Part shown: positions 27,165-34,574 of the stretch, in pieces
How positions within the stretch are numbered: the stretch's first letter is position 1
Layout: every line of letters starts with the position of its first letter
Source: Gammaproteobacteria bacterium
GTDB taxonomy: Bacteria; Pseudomonadota; Gammaproteobacteria; Enterobacterales; Alteromonadaceae
Assembly (NCBI GenBank): GCA_017302255.1
Contig: JAFLDV010000016.1
Location: 1 to 64,000, forward strand
Direction of reading: 5' to 3'
DNA: 64,000 nt
Notes under the pieces: generated by a model
The model's input: the letters and a program-made list of their open reading frames with translations, nothing else
Told to the model about the DNA's origin: nothing
Database searches by the model: none
Position numbers and translations under genes: made by a program

Positions 27165-28358
27165 TTAATTCTCCGGTTCAAAAGTACTACGACATAACGC
27201 GGCGCCACGTTGTACTAGCATCCGACCTTTGGCGATCACAGTGTCTAACTGCATGTCTTCACGACGGATCAATAAGACATCCGCATCAAGTCCAGCGCTA
27301 ATTTGCCCCTTTTGTTTCAAACCAAGAATTGCCGCTGGCGCGGCAGTGACGCTGGTCAGTGCATTTGCCAAAGGCACCTGATGCTGAACCACCGCCTCAC
27401 GGAAACTCTGATAGAGGCTTTGCACTTGGCCAACCTGCAGACCTTGCAGCTCGCCATCATCGTTATACAGCGGCAAACTCGCATTACCATCAGAACTCAG
27501 GGTAAGCTGCATCGCTGAGACGCCAAGATATAACGCTTCAGCCAAAGCAGCAGCCGCCGCGACTTCGCCGTGACGTAAATCGTAGGCTGTGGTGCTTGTG
27601 GTAAAGTCAATCACACCGCCTTTTTTAGTGAATTCGATACCCGCTTCAAACACTCGGCGATTTCGATTCATATGGGTCGGATAAAATTGTTTAACCCGAA
27701 GTTCAGTGCCACTTACCGCTTGGTAGAGTGGTTGCAAGATCCGCTCGCCTGCACCAACATGCACACTGACTACCCCGCCTTTGCCAGCTAACATGCCACC
27801 AACCCTTGCTGCTGCCGCAACTTTCCTCAGCTCATCGGTCGTAGGTTGTGATGAGCGGTGATCACTGATGGCAATTTCACCAACCCCAATAAACTTATCA
27901 ATTAAAATAAGATCATCGGTAATGCTGCCGGTTAAGGTTCGACAAGGAATTTCATAAGAGCCTGTGTGACAATAAGTACTGATCCCTTCGATTTCCAGCG
28001 CATGGGCTTTGGCCAACAGATTCGTTAAAGTTCGAGTAGTAGCATCAGTACCAAGCACACCTATTGCGGTGGTAACACCGGCTAGTGTCGCGTCGGTAAG
28101 CTGCATTTCTGGAGTTCTAGTGGCAAAACCGCCCTCACCACCACCACCGATAAAGTGCACCAGCGAATCGACAAATCCTGGAGTGAGGTAGTAGTCAGTA
28201 CAGTCCAGCACTGTCACCGGCAAATTGCTACTTGCGAGGTTAAAATCCTCACCAATAGCGGCGATGGTGCGACCAGCAATAACTAAATCCTGGCGCCCCA
28301 AACTTGTTGGAGCAAAAATTTCAGCATTTTTTAAAAGAATAATCGAATTCACAAGCAA
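27165..28358 (-). CDS. iadA: Isoaspartyl dipeptidase (beta-aspartyl peptidase), Glu-bridged type
   Basis: A 397-residue amidohydrolase (M38) that cleaves beta-aspartyl dipeptides. It aligns with E. coli IadA throughout: P-G-F-V-D (60-64), G-G-G-G-E-G-G, T-R-T-P-E, H-T-G-S-Y, S-D-H-R-S, P-T-H-M-N-R and L-S-S-D-G-N-A-S. Two differences at the zinc site are visible. The first histidine of the H-x-H motif is Leu66 (L-V-H). The bridging carbamylated lysine of E. coli (I-G-V-K) is replaced by G-V-G-E (Glu161), as in the Glu-type IadA described from Colwellia. The gene lies 6 bases downstream of the yfcC-like carrier and is surely cotranscribed with it. Confidence 0.92.
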   Translation of the reverse strand: MLVNSIILLKNAEIFAPTSLGRQDLVIAGRTIAAIGEDFNLASSNLPVTVLDCTDYYLTPGFVDSLVHFIGGGGEGGFATRTPEMQLTDATLAGVTTAIGVLGTDATTRTLTNLLAKAHALEIEGISTYCHTGSYEIPCRTLTGSITDDLILIDKFIGVGEIAISDHRSSQPTTDELRKVAAAARVGGMLAGKGGVVSVHVGAGERILQPLYQAVSGTELRVKQFYPTHMNRNRRVFEAGIEFTKKGGVIDFTTSTTAYDLRHGEVAAAAALAEALYLGVSAMQLTLSSDGNASLPLYNDDGELQGLQVGQVQSLYQSFREAVVQHQVPLANALTSVTAAPAAILGLKQKGQISAGLDADVLLIRREDMQLDTVIAKGRMLVQRGAALCRSTFEPEN

Positions 28359-28364
28359 CTCCTT

Positions 28365-29855
28365 TTACTGGTAATCGATTGCAACAGCAACCAACATAAA
28401 CATGCTGGCAAGCGCAAATAAATAGAGTTGCAAGCGCCACACAAATTTCAGCCAAATCGCCCAATCCAGACGGACGGCACCTAAGCAGCCAATTAGCGCA
28501 GCTGACGTTGGAATAATACAATTGGTTAAACCATCACCCAATTGGAAGGCTAGCACCGCGGTTTGTCGAGAAAGCCCAATCAAATCTGACAATGGTGCAA
28601 TCAATGGCATAGTCAATGCCGCTTGCCCCGACCCCGATGACACAAAGAAATTGATCACCGATTGCACAACTAGCATCAGCCAAGCAGAAAGGTAATTAGG
28701 TAAGTCTTGCAGAGACTGCGCCGAGTAAAACAATAGGGTATTGAGCACAGACGGATTTTCTGGATTGTCACCACCAAGCAGCAACACTATCCCTTTCGCC
28801 ATACCGACAATCAATGAGGCCGGCAGTAAGTCTGCTGCGCCTTGTTTAAAGCCGTCGGCGACGTCGTTAACCCGAAGCCGACCACCAATGACGGCGGCAA
28901 AACCAATAACTACACCAATGGTGAAAAATTGGCTGGCGATTTCAGGAATGAAATATTGGCGAGCAGTCACCCCCCAAATGATCCAAGCAAGACCTGCAAA
29001 GAACAACGCGAGAATCACCGAATCTAAAAAAGAGTAGCTGGAAGATACCTGACTATTTTGTACAGCACGCACTCGTTGATCTGATTGATAACTTACTGAT
29101 GATTCTGGGTTTTGTTTGACTCTTGCGGCATAACGCATGGTAAAAACCATACCGAAAATGGTGAACACTAACCACATAGCCATTCTGAGTTCTTGCCCTG
29201 AAAACAATGGAATTTCGGCGATCCCCTGCGCTATCGCTACATTAAACGGGTTCATCCATGAGGTGGCAAAACCGATTTGAGTGGCCACGTAAGTAACCAG
29301 AACTGTAGTAATGGCATCATAACCAAGCGCCAACATTAGCGGGAGTAGCACGATACAAAAGGCAATCGCTTCCTCACCCATACCGAAAACTGCACCGCCC
29401 AAAGAAAACAGCGCGAACAAAATCGGAATAAACAAAAATTGTAAGTTTCGGGTGCGATCAATTAACGCTAAAATGCCGTTATGAATAGCCCCAGTTTTCA
29501 TCAAGATCCCAAAGGCTCCGCCGGTGATGAGGATAAACATCACAACACCAACCGCAGATCCCCATTTGTTGCCTGAGACTAAGCCCTCAAAAGCGTAATT
29601 GAAAAAACCCACGGCACCGCCTTCAGCAAATAGCGGCACGCCTGGGTCTGCTTGCTCGGCAAAATGGAAACTATTCGGATCAAGTTTACCTTTTACTTTT
29701 GCGGCACCTTCTGCAACCGGTGCAGGTTCTAGTAGTTGAAATGAGCCCGCAGGCACCAGATGCGAAGCGATTGCCGCTAGCACCATGATAAAAAATAGTA
29801 TGACTAACGCATCCGGCATGCTCGCCGTATTTGTTTGTTTTTGTTCATGCGACAT
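28365..29855 (-). CDS. yfcC: YfcC-family (C4-dicarboxylate/basic amino-acid) membrane carrier
   Basis: An inner-membrane transporter of about 496 residues with roughly 12 hydrophobic segments. P-D-A-L-V-I-L-F opens the first helix. Family landmarks include G-G-A-F-G-I-L-M-K-T-G-A-I, G-M-G-E-E-A-I-A-F (about 160-168), A-T-S-W-M-N-P-F-N-V-A-I-A-Q (about 200-213), S-S-G-S-G-Q-A-A-L-T-M-P (about 411) and G-L-T-N-x-I-x-P-T-S near the end. I chose ATG 29855; 29867 is possible, and neither has a strong ribosome-binding site. Paired with iadA it most likely imports beta-aspartyl dipeptides or amino acids; the substrate is inferred only from the neighbour. Confidence 0.87.
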   Translation of the reverse strand: MSHEQKQTNTASMPDALVILFFIMVLAAIASHLVPAGSFQLLEPAPVAEGAAKVKGKLDPNSFHFAEQADPGVPLFAEGGAVGFFNYAFEGLVSGNKWGSAVGVVMFILITGGAFGILMKTGAIHNGILALIDRTRNLQFLFIPILFALFSLGGAVFGMGEEAIAFCIVLLPLMLALGYDAITTVLVTYVATQIGFATSWMNPFNVAIAQGIAEIPLFSGQELRMAMWLVFTIFGMVFTMRYAARVKQNPESSVSYQSDQRVRAVQNSQVSSSYSFLDSVILALFFAGLAWIIWGVTARQYFIPEIASQFFTIGVVIGFAAVIGGRLRVNDVADGFKQGAADLLPASLIVGMAKGIVLLLGGDNPENPSVLNTLLFYSAQSLQDLPNYLSAWLMLVVQSVINFFVSSGSGQAALTMPLIAPLSDLIGLSRQTAVLAFQLGDGLTNCIIPTSAALIGCLGAVRLDWAIWLKFVWRLQLYLFALASMFMLVAVAIDYQ

Positions 29856-30028
29856 GACAATAACCATCTGAATATACGCGTAAATCTTACAAATGCTCGC
29901 ACAAGCGCTTAGTTAGAATTTACGATTTTAACTGGAGTTTTCGTTGCTGCAGACAACAATAAATCAGCGCAAGAATGCGAGATAATTTTGAAGTAATTAG
30001 CAATGCAACGAAGATGGAGGTGGCAACA

Positions 30029-30064
30029 ATAGCGCCAACCAGACACTGGGTGTCTGGCGACTAT
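30029..30064 (-). promoter_or_regulatory. Hairpin directly after the minus-strand micropeptide stop codon
   Basis: A perfect 8-bp stem pairs 30039-30046 (CCAGACAC) with 30050-30057 around a 3-base loop. A competing longer form pairs 30029-30036 with 30056-30064 with one bulged base and keeps six of the inner pairs. The structure abuts the TAG stop at 30067-30065 and has no T-tract after it on the minus strand. A ribosome at the end of the peptide frame would cover part of it, so folding and translation are likely coupled. Confidence 0.65.
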
Positions 30065-30139
30065 CTACTCGTTAAACCACTCTGACAAGTAGTAAGACGA
30101 ATAGTGATATGTGCTTAAATAAATTGCATTTTTCAGCAT
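30065..30139 (-). CDS. 24-residue aromatic-rich micropeptide upstream of yfcC-iadA (copy 1)
   Basis: ATG at 30139-30137, TAG at 30067-30065. It shares 15 of 24 residues, without gaps, with a second frame on the opposite strand at 30489-30563. Common positions are M-x-K-x-A-x-x-L at 1-8 and Y-x-Y-S-x-Y-Y-L-S-E-W-F-N at 11-23. Of 13 identical codons other than Met/Trp, six are written differently in the two copies, so the peptide rather than the DNA is conserved. Ribosome-binding site is weak (TGGTAGCG). It has no signal peptide or membrane segment. Aromatic density suggests a leader peptide sensing translation; a secreted or signalling peptide is possible. It points toward yfcC-iadA. Confidence 0.72.
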   Translation of the reverse strand: MLKNAIYLSTYHYSSYYLSEWFNE

Positions 30140-30210
30140 ATCGCTACCATGAAGAAGACGGATTTTGCACAGAAAAGCTAAATTGCCGTGCTGAATTCTA
30201 TTTTAGAAAT

Positions 30211-30237
30211 ACTGATTTTAAGCAGTTAAGTCAAGCG
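30211..30237 (-). promoter_or_regulatory. Upstream box pair of micropeptide copy 1
   Basis: On the minus strand CGCTTGAC (30237-30230) is followed after 12 bases by AATCAGT (30217-30211). The same two boxes, 11 bases apart, lie before copy 2. TTGACT inside the first box resembles a -35 element; a TATTTC -10 would be 17 bases on. The distance to the peptide start is about 98 bases. The matched spacing in both copies argues for a promoter or operator shared by the two units. Confidence 0.5.
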
Positions 30238-30377
30238 AACTCAGCTAAAAATCTGAGATGCTATTTTGAGTCACCTATCAGCGCTGTTTTTCTTCCTGAT
30301 GGTTTTCGTTCTAATTTTTCCTCCCGCAAAATGCTTCACTTGGCAGATCAAGCTTTTAGCGATAGGTTAAAAAAAAA

Positions 30378-30403
30378 CGCTTGACAGAATTTTGCAAATC
30401 AGT
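30378..30403 (+). promoter_or_regulatory. Upstream box pair of micropeptide copy 2
   Basis: CGCTTGAC (30378-30385) is followed after 11 bases by AATCAGT (30397-30403), mirroring the boxes before copy 1. It contains a perfect -35 hexamer TTGACA (30381-30386). A convincing -10 at the usual distance is absent; TTTTAA lies 20 bases downstream. The peptide start is 103 bases past the -35. Confidence 0.5.
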
Positions 30404-30488
30404 GAGTTTTAAAGCTCAGCCGATTTTCCGGTTCAATCAAACGCCTTATCGTCATCACGATATCGCCAAATTTATAGGAGGGGGGGTC

Positions 30489-30563
30489 ATGCAAAAATGC
30501 GCAGTTAATCTTGGCAGTTATTACTACTCTCCCTACTACCTTTCCGAGTGGTTTAATAATTAG
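30489..30563 (+). CDS. 24-residue aromatic-rich micropeptide upstream of the TonB-dependent receptor (copy 2)
   Basis: ATG at 30489, TAG at 30561-30563. A very strong ribosome-binding site (TAGGAGGGGGGG) ends 2 bases before the ATG, which decides this start over a longer in-frame TTG start at 30381. The length is exactly that of copy 1, with the same end motif Y-Y-L-S-E-W-F-N. Seven of the 24 residues are aromatic (five Tyr, one Trp, one Phe), five of them within residues 11-17. It points toward the receptor gene, whose start lies 228 bases downstream. It could be a leader peptide controlling that gene, or a functional micropeptide. Confidence 0.8.
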   Translation: MQKCAVNLGSYYYSPYYLSEWFNN

Positions 30564-30567
30564 ATCA

Positions 30568-30588
30568 CCCTCTGCTTTACGCAGAGGG
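30568..30588 (+). promoter_or_regulatory. Hairpin just after the plus-strand micropeptide stop codon
   Basis: A perfect 8-bp stem CCCTCTGC/GCAGAGGG (30568-30575 with 30581-30588) has the loop TTTAC. It begins 4 bases past the TAG stop. No T-tract follows. The right arm could alternatively pair with CCCTCTCTGC at 30702-30711 close to the receptor gene, so two exclusive folds are possible. Confidence 0.6.
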
Positions 30589-30619
30589 GCGCTTCAAAAT
30601 CCCGTTGCTTTGGCATAGA

Positions 30620-30658
30620 TATGTCAACATCCGCGCACTCCCCGCTCGATGTTGATAT
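30620..30658 (+). promoter_or_regulatory. Second stem-loop in the receptor leader
   Basis: TCAACATC (30624-30631) pairs with GATGTTGA (30648-30655). The stem can be extended by flanking ATAT/TAT around one bulged G. A moderately T-rich stretch follows. It could act as a weak terminator in an attenuation scheme, but this rests on inspection only. Confidence 0.4.
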
Positions 30659-30791
30659 TTGCCTAGCTATTTGAGCGTGTCACTCCGGTTCTGCTTTGCA
30701 GCCCTCTCTGCATCCCTTTACTCGTTGATTTAACAAACCAGATTGCCTGAAGGCAACAAAATCTAGCGCGATTTTATCCTGAGGAATGCAC

Positions 30792-33431
30792 ATGAACACA
30801 ACACAATCACCAGCAACCTTGTTGCAAAAAAATCTAAAGAAAACAGCTATCTGCAGTGCAATTTTATTCGCATTTTCTGCTTCAGCACAACAAACTGCCG
30901 CCCCTGAAGAACCGGCAGCAGATAAGAAAATTGAAAAGATTGAAGTGACAGGGTCTCGCTTGAAGGGCGTAGACATGGAAGGTGCCAATCCGCTAGAGAT
31001 TTTTACCGCCGAAGACTTAATGGACAAAGGCTATGACAGCGTTGCAAGTTTCCTGCGAGATTTGCCGCAAGCCGCAAGCGCTGGAACTTTCACAGAAAAC
31101 GGCAACGTTGCAGGCTCTGATGGCACGCCACCAGGAGCTGCAGGTGTTAGTTTACGTGGCTTGGGCTCAAGCTCAACACTGGTTTTAGTAAACGGCCGTC
31201 GGGTTGCTGTCGACTCGTTCTCGAATGGTTTTGACTCATTCGTCAACGTCAACGCCATCCCAATGACTGCGATTGAACGCATTGAAGTGCTGACCGACGG
31301 TGCAGCTTCGGTGTATGGCTCTGACGCTATTGCCGGTGTTATCAACTTCATCATGAAGAAAAATTATGAAGGCCATGAAGTTAGTGCCATGACTGGCGAC
31401 GACTCAGCGAAAGGTGATTTCGGTCGTTATAACTTTACCTACACCGGCGGTTTTGCGACTGACAACTCAAATACCACTGTGGTATTAGATTATTTCAAAC
31501 GCGATGAATTGATGAATGAAGACCGTCCTATTGACGTGACCTTCTTATCGTCTACTCGCGTCACTATCGACGGTCGTGACTACGCAGAACCTTGGTGTGG
31601 CACTAAGACCAGCAACGGCGGTACTCGTTGTCAGTATGATTATGTCAATGAACGCGCTATCCAACCAGATACGAAAAACCTTGGTGCAACCCTCAACCAT
31701 ATTTACCGTTTAGGTGATGAAAAAGAGTTGTTTGTTGAAGCAATGTATCAAAAAAATACCGGTCACTCTTACGACTCTGCTGGTTCTTTTGACCTGCGCT
31801 TACCAGGCAATGCAGCCGCAGTTCCGCAATGGGTTCGCACTATTGACGCACAAAATGGTTCGGTCGGCACTATCCGCGTGCGTTCGCGCTTCCCAGAGCG
31901 CCGGATGCAAGAATATGACAGCAATAGCTATCGTTTACTCGCTGGTATTCGCGGGGAAACTAATATTTTTGGTTCAAGTGAAACTTGGCGCTACGAAACT
32001 GCTGCCACTTTAGGTAAATCCGACAACGAAGTACTGCATGTCAGCGGATACTACAATTTAGACCGTCTCTCTGCAGCGATCGGCAACGGCCAATTTAATC
32101 CTTTCAATTTAGGCCGTGATACGCCTGCGGACGTTATTGCCGGTCTTCGTGAATTAGCCCCACGTGTCGGTGAGTCTGATGTGAAGTCATGGGATTTCAA
32201 CATCAGCGGGAATATCGCTGAATTACCAGCAGGCCCTGTCAGCGCGGTATTTGGCGGTGAATGGCGCAGTGAAGATATTTTCGATACTCCAGCGTTAGTT
32301 GCACAACAAGGACTCGTCAGCACATTAGGCGCAAGTGATGCGGCTGCAGATCGCACCCAGTATGCCGGTTACGCTGAGTTTAACTTGCCTATCACTGAAA
32401 AATTCGATGTCATCTCTGCACTTCGTTACGACCATTACAGTGATTTTGGTGGCGATGCCAACCCGAAAGTGTCATTACGTTACCGTGCAACCGACGACTT
32501 AATCCTGCGCGCCAGCTGGAGCACAGGTTTCCGTGCACCTTCATTGTCTGAACTAGGTGCGGGCACTTCTTTGGGTTCTAACTACATCGACTGTGGTACT
32601 GGTAAACCATACAACGCATTGTGCGGTAGTTTTGGTGCCCAAGCCGGCGAACTCGAATATGATCAAGAAACATTAGGTAACCGTGATTTAGATGCAGAAA
32701 GTTCTGAAGCCTTTAATACCGGTATTTCTTGGAACTTAACCGATGATCTGAATATGACCATCGACTACTGGCGCTATGAGCATACCGATATCGTTGATGT
32801 TGATGCCAACACCACGTTAAAAGCTTGTATCGCAGGCACTGCACCAACGGTTGCCGATGCTGCAGCACTGAATGGCGCCTTCGGTTGTGTGAAAGACAGC
32901 GGCGGTGACTTAACGTTCTTACGTACTGGCTTCTTTAACGTTGGTGCGCAAGAGACTGACGGTATCGATGCCAAAATCAAATATGGCTTTGATACCAGTG
33001 TTGGCCGCTTTAAAGCAACCTTAGCTGGCACCCGGACCTTGAGTTATGAGCGTCAGTTGACTGCAGATGATCCAGCAGAAGATTTGCTTGGCAAGTTAAG
33101 CGGCGCTAGCGAAATCGCCCGCCCAGAATTTGTTGGCGACGCCAGTATCGATTGGAAACTACAAGATTGGAACGCTAGCCTCAGTGCGCATTATGTAAGC
33201 TCACTTGGTGACGGCGACTTCAAATTTGATAATGAAACAGTGAAATCGTGGCTGACCATGAACGCGAGTGTTGGTTATAACATCACTAACGATCAAGATG
33301 TGCAGTTCGCGGTACGTAACTTAACCGACAAAGAGCCACCATACGCGTCATCACCAACTAATGGTTATGCGAGCTCGGTGCACGACTGGTTAGGTCGAGT
33401 ATGGACAGTACGTTACACTGTAAAATTCTAA
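30792..33431 (+). CDS. TonB-dependent receptor
   Basis: An 879-residue outer-membrane receptor. A signal peptide ends near A-S-A-Q-Q (about 33), the TonB box is in I-E-K-I-E-V-T-G-S-R, and the plug domain carries V-L-V-N-G-R-R-V-A-V, I-E-R-I-E-V-L-T-D-G-A-A-S-V-Y-G-S-D-A-I-A-G-V-I-N. The barrel ends in W-T-V-R-Y-T-V-K-F with terminal Phe. The start at 30792 lies 6 bases after GAGGA; the ATG at 30786 is too close. Receptors of this proteobacterial class import peptides or oligosaccharides rather than siderophores. Being divergent from yfcC-iadA, it may import beta-aspartyl dipeptides or a polymer containing them (inference). Confidence 0.92.
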   Translation: MNTTQSPATLLQKNLKKTAICSAILFAFSASAQQTAAPEEPAADKKIEKIEVTGSRLKGVDMEGANPLEIFTAEDLMDKGYDSVASFLRDLPQAASAGTFTENGNVAGSDGTPPGAAGVSLRGLGSSSTLVLVNGRRVAVDSFSNGFDSFVNVNAIPMTAIERIEVLTDGAASVYGSDAIAGVINFIMKKNYEGHEVSAMTGDDSAKGDFGRYNFTYTGGFATDNSNTTVVLDYFKRDELMNEDRPIDVTFLSSTRVTIDGRDYAEPWCGTKTSNGGTRCQYDYVNERAIQPDTKNLGATLNHIYRLGDEKELFVEAMYQKNTGHSYDSAGSFDLRLPGNAAAVPQWVRTIDAQNGSVGTIRVRSRFPERRMQEYDSNSYRLLAGIRGETNIFGSSETWRYETAATLGKSDNEVLHVSGYYNLDRLSAAIGNGQFNPFNLGRDTPADVIAGLRELAPRVGESDVKSWDFNISGNIAELPAGPVSAVFGGEWRSEDIFDTPALVAQQGLVSTLGASDAAADRTQYAGYAEFNLPITEKFDVISALRYDHYSDFGGDANPKVSLRYRATDDLILRASWSTGFRAPSLSELGAGTSLGSNYIDCGTGKPYNALCGSFGAQAGELEYDQETLGNRDLDAESSEAFNTGISWNLTDDLNMTIDYWRYEHTDIVDVDANTTLKACIAGTAPTVADAAALNGAFGCVKDSGGDLTFLRTGFFNVGAQETDGIDAKIKYGFDTSVGRFKATLAGTRTLSYERQLTADDPAEDLLGKLSGASEIARPEFVGDASIDWKLQDWNASLSAHYVSSLGDGDFKFDNETVKSWLTMNASVGYNITNDQDVQFAVRNLTDKEPPYASSPTNGYASSVHDWLGRVWTVRYTVKF

Positions 33432-33505
33432 TAAATTACTGTTTGGCCTAAGCAAAACAGCAAACTGAAGCAAGAATAAGAAGTGGTCAAAAGGCCCGAG
33501 AACAC

Positions 33506-33538
33506 AAAAGGAGAAAGTGAACTACTTTCTCCTTTTTT
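33506..33538 (+). terminator. Rho-independent terminator after the TonB-dependent receptor
   Basis: A 13-bp stem AAAAGGAGAAAGT (33506-33518) pairs with 33524-33536 around a 5-base loop, ending in a T-run to 33538. The A-rich 5' arm makes it potentially active in both directions. Confidence 0.9.
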
Positions 33539-33594
33539 ATTGGTATTTACGACTAAATAGAATTTACCGGTGGCAAACGAGGGGCTGCTGTCGA

Positions 33595-34374
33595 TTATTT
33601 TTCCACGACAACGTCATACGCCAACAATGTTGGGATGCGCTTTTGTAATTGGCTTTCTATTTGATCGAGTTCTTTTAATCGCGCACAGAACAGCACTGAT
33701 TTCGCTTCAAGCTCTTCGGCTTTGCTATCTAAACCCAAGTTAATTTTCGACACTAATTGCTCTACTGATTGCCAATCTTGTCGCTCTGGACGTTCGAAAT
33801 CATCATCTGTTTGCTGCAATGCATCACGTAATGCTTCCCAAACTGCCCCAACAGTATTTTTTGCCAAAGCAGTTAGGTTATTTTTCAACTCACCATGAAG
33901 AAATGCATCCATTTCCTTTAGACTTTGTGGCGCCAAATAAAAATGTTCTCCGCTACGGACGAAGCGAGACATGATTTGATAGGTTGTTTCACGAACTAAT
34001 GCTTGCCACTCTTCTTGTTGTGATGCGTTACCAACGCCAAGTAACATATTTTCAATTGCAGAGAGCCCCATCTCGACTGAATCCACGGCAATAGCCACAA
34101 CTTCAGGCACTAACTTCCGCATGCCTTGGCTATATTGCGCCAAGACTTCAATGTCTTGTGGTGTCAGCTTTTGCATATCACCCAGAATAAACAACTGCTG
34201 ATCACGATTGATTTGGTACACAGTTCGGTCGTCTGTAAGCACGCGAATTTGCTCAGGAGAAATTAAGATCCCGTGGGCAAAAGCCATTTGGCATTCACTG
34301 GCAAAAGCTGTCGACAAGGGCATCAACCAAATGAATGGGAGTAAACGCCACTTTTGTTTAAAGTTAAAATTCAT
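33595..34374 (-). CDS. DUF2884 (YggN-like) exported protein
   Basis: A protein of about 259 residues with signal peptide (hydrophobic L-L-P-F-I-W-L-M-P-L, cleavage near A-F-A-S). The mature N-terminus has E-C-Q-M-A-F-A-H-G-I-L-I-S-P-E-Q-I-R-V, then Y-Q-I-N-R-D-Q-Q-L-F-I-x-G, as in YggN. A helical C-terminal half carries a conserved cysteine (F-C-A-R-L). It is predicted periplasmic. The start at 34374 gives a normal signal peptide; the longer frame from 34410 places charged and polar residues in front of it. No function is known to me. It is transcribed alone, convergent with the receptor gene. Confidence 0.8.
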   Translation of the reverse strand: MNFNFKQKWRLLPFIWLMPLSTAFASECQMAFAHGILISPEQIRVLTDDRTVYQINRDQQLFILGDMQKLTPQDIEVLAQYSQGMRKLVPEVVAIAVDSVEMGLSAIENMLLGVGNASQQEEWQALVRETTYQIMSRFVRSGEHFYLAPQSLKEMDAFLHGELKNNLTALAKNTVGAVWEALRDALQQTDDDFERPERQDWQSVEQLVSKINLGLDSKAEELEAKSVLFCARLKELDQIESQLQKRIPTLLAYDVVVEK

Positions 34375-34574
34375 TGAACTGTTGATCCAGTAACCAGATG
34401 GCTTAAGCATACCGAAAATCTAATGGTTTGGCGCTGCCGCATATCGCAGCGCTATGATAATTAATCCTGTTTATCGGGTTATTTATAACGGATTTGGCTT
34501 GTGATGCGGTATAGCGTCGATCGAGAAAAGTAATTTTCCGACTGGCAATCGACGCTTGCAGTTAACAAACATAC

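Larger units (their letters stand above)
29856..30791. other. Long regulatory gap between yfcC and the TonB-dependent receptor gene
   Basis: About 0.94 kb without a conventional gene between two divergent transcription units. It holds two 24-residue peptide frames (30065-30139 minus, 30489-30563 plus), a hairpin behind each, paired upstream boxes, and further stem-loops before the receptor gene. These are listed separately. A 91-codon open frame at 30109-30384 is not supported. Confidence 0.7.

Noticed and set aside
30109-30384. 91-codon open frame between the two micropeptides
   Set aside because: No ribosome-binding site or family, and it runs across the minus-strand peptide start and the paired upstream boxes. 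It is probably a chance frame.
30381-30563. 60-codon version of micropeptide copy 2 starting at TTG 30381
   Set aside because: The extra 36 residues have no counterpart in copy 1, the TTG lies inside the -35-like TTGACA, and the very strong ribosome-binding site marks ATG 30489.
34514-34555. Inverted repeat GCGTCGAT/ATCGACGC downstream of the DUF342 gene
   Set aside because: Perfect 8-bp arms but a 26-base loop and no T-tract; could be a weak terminator or a protein site, and I cannot choose.
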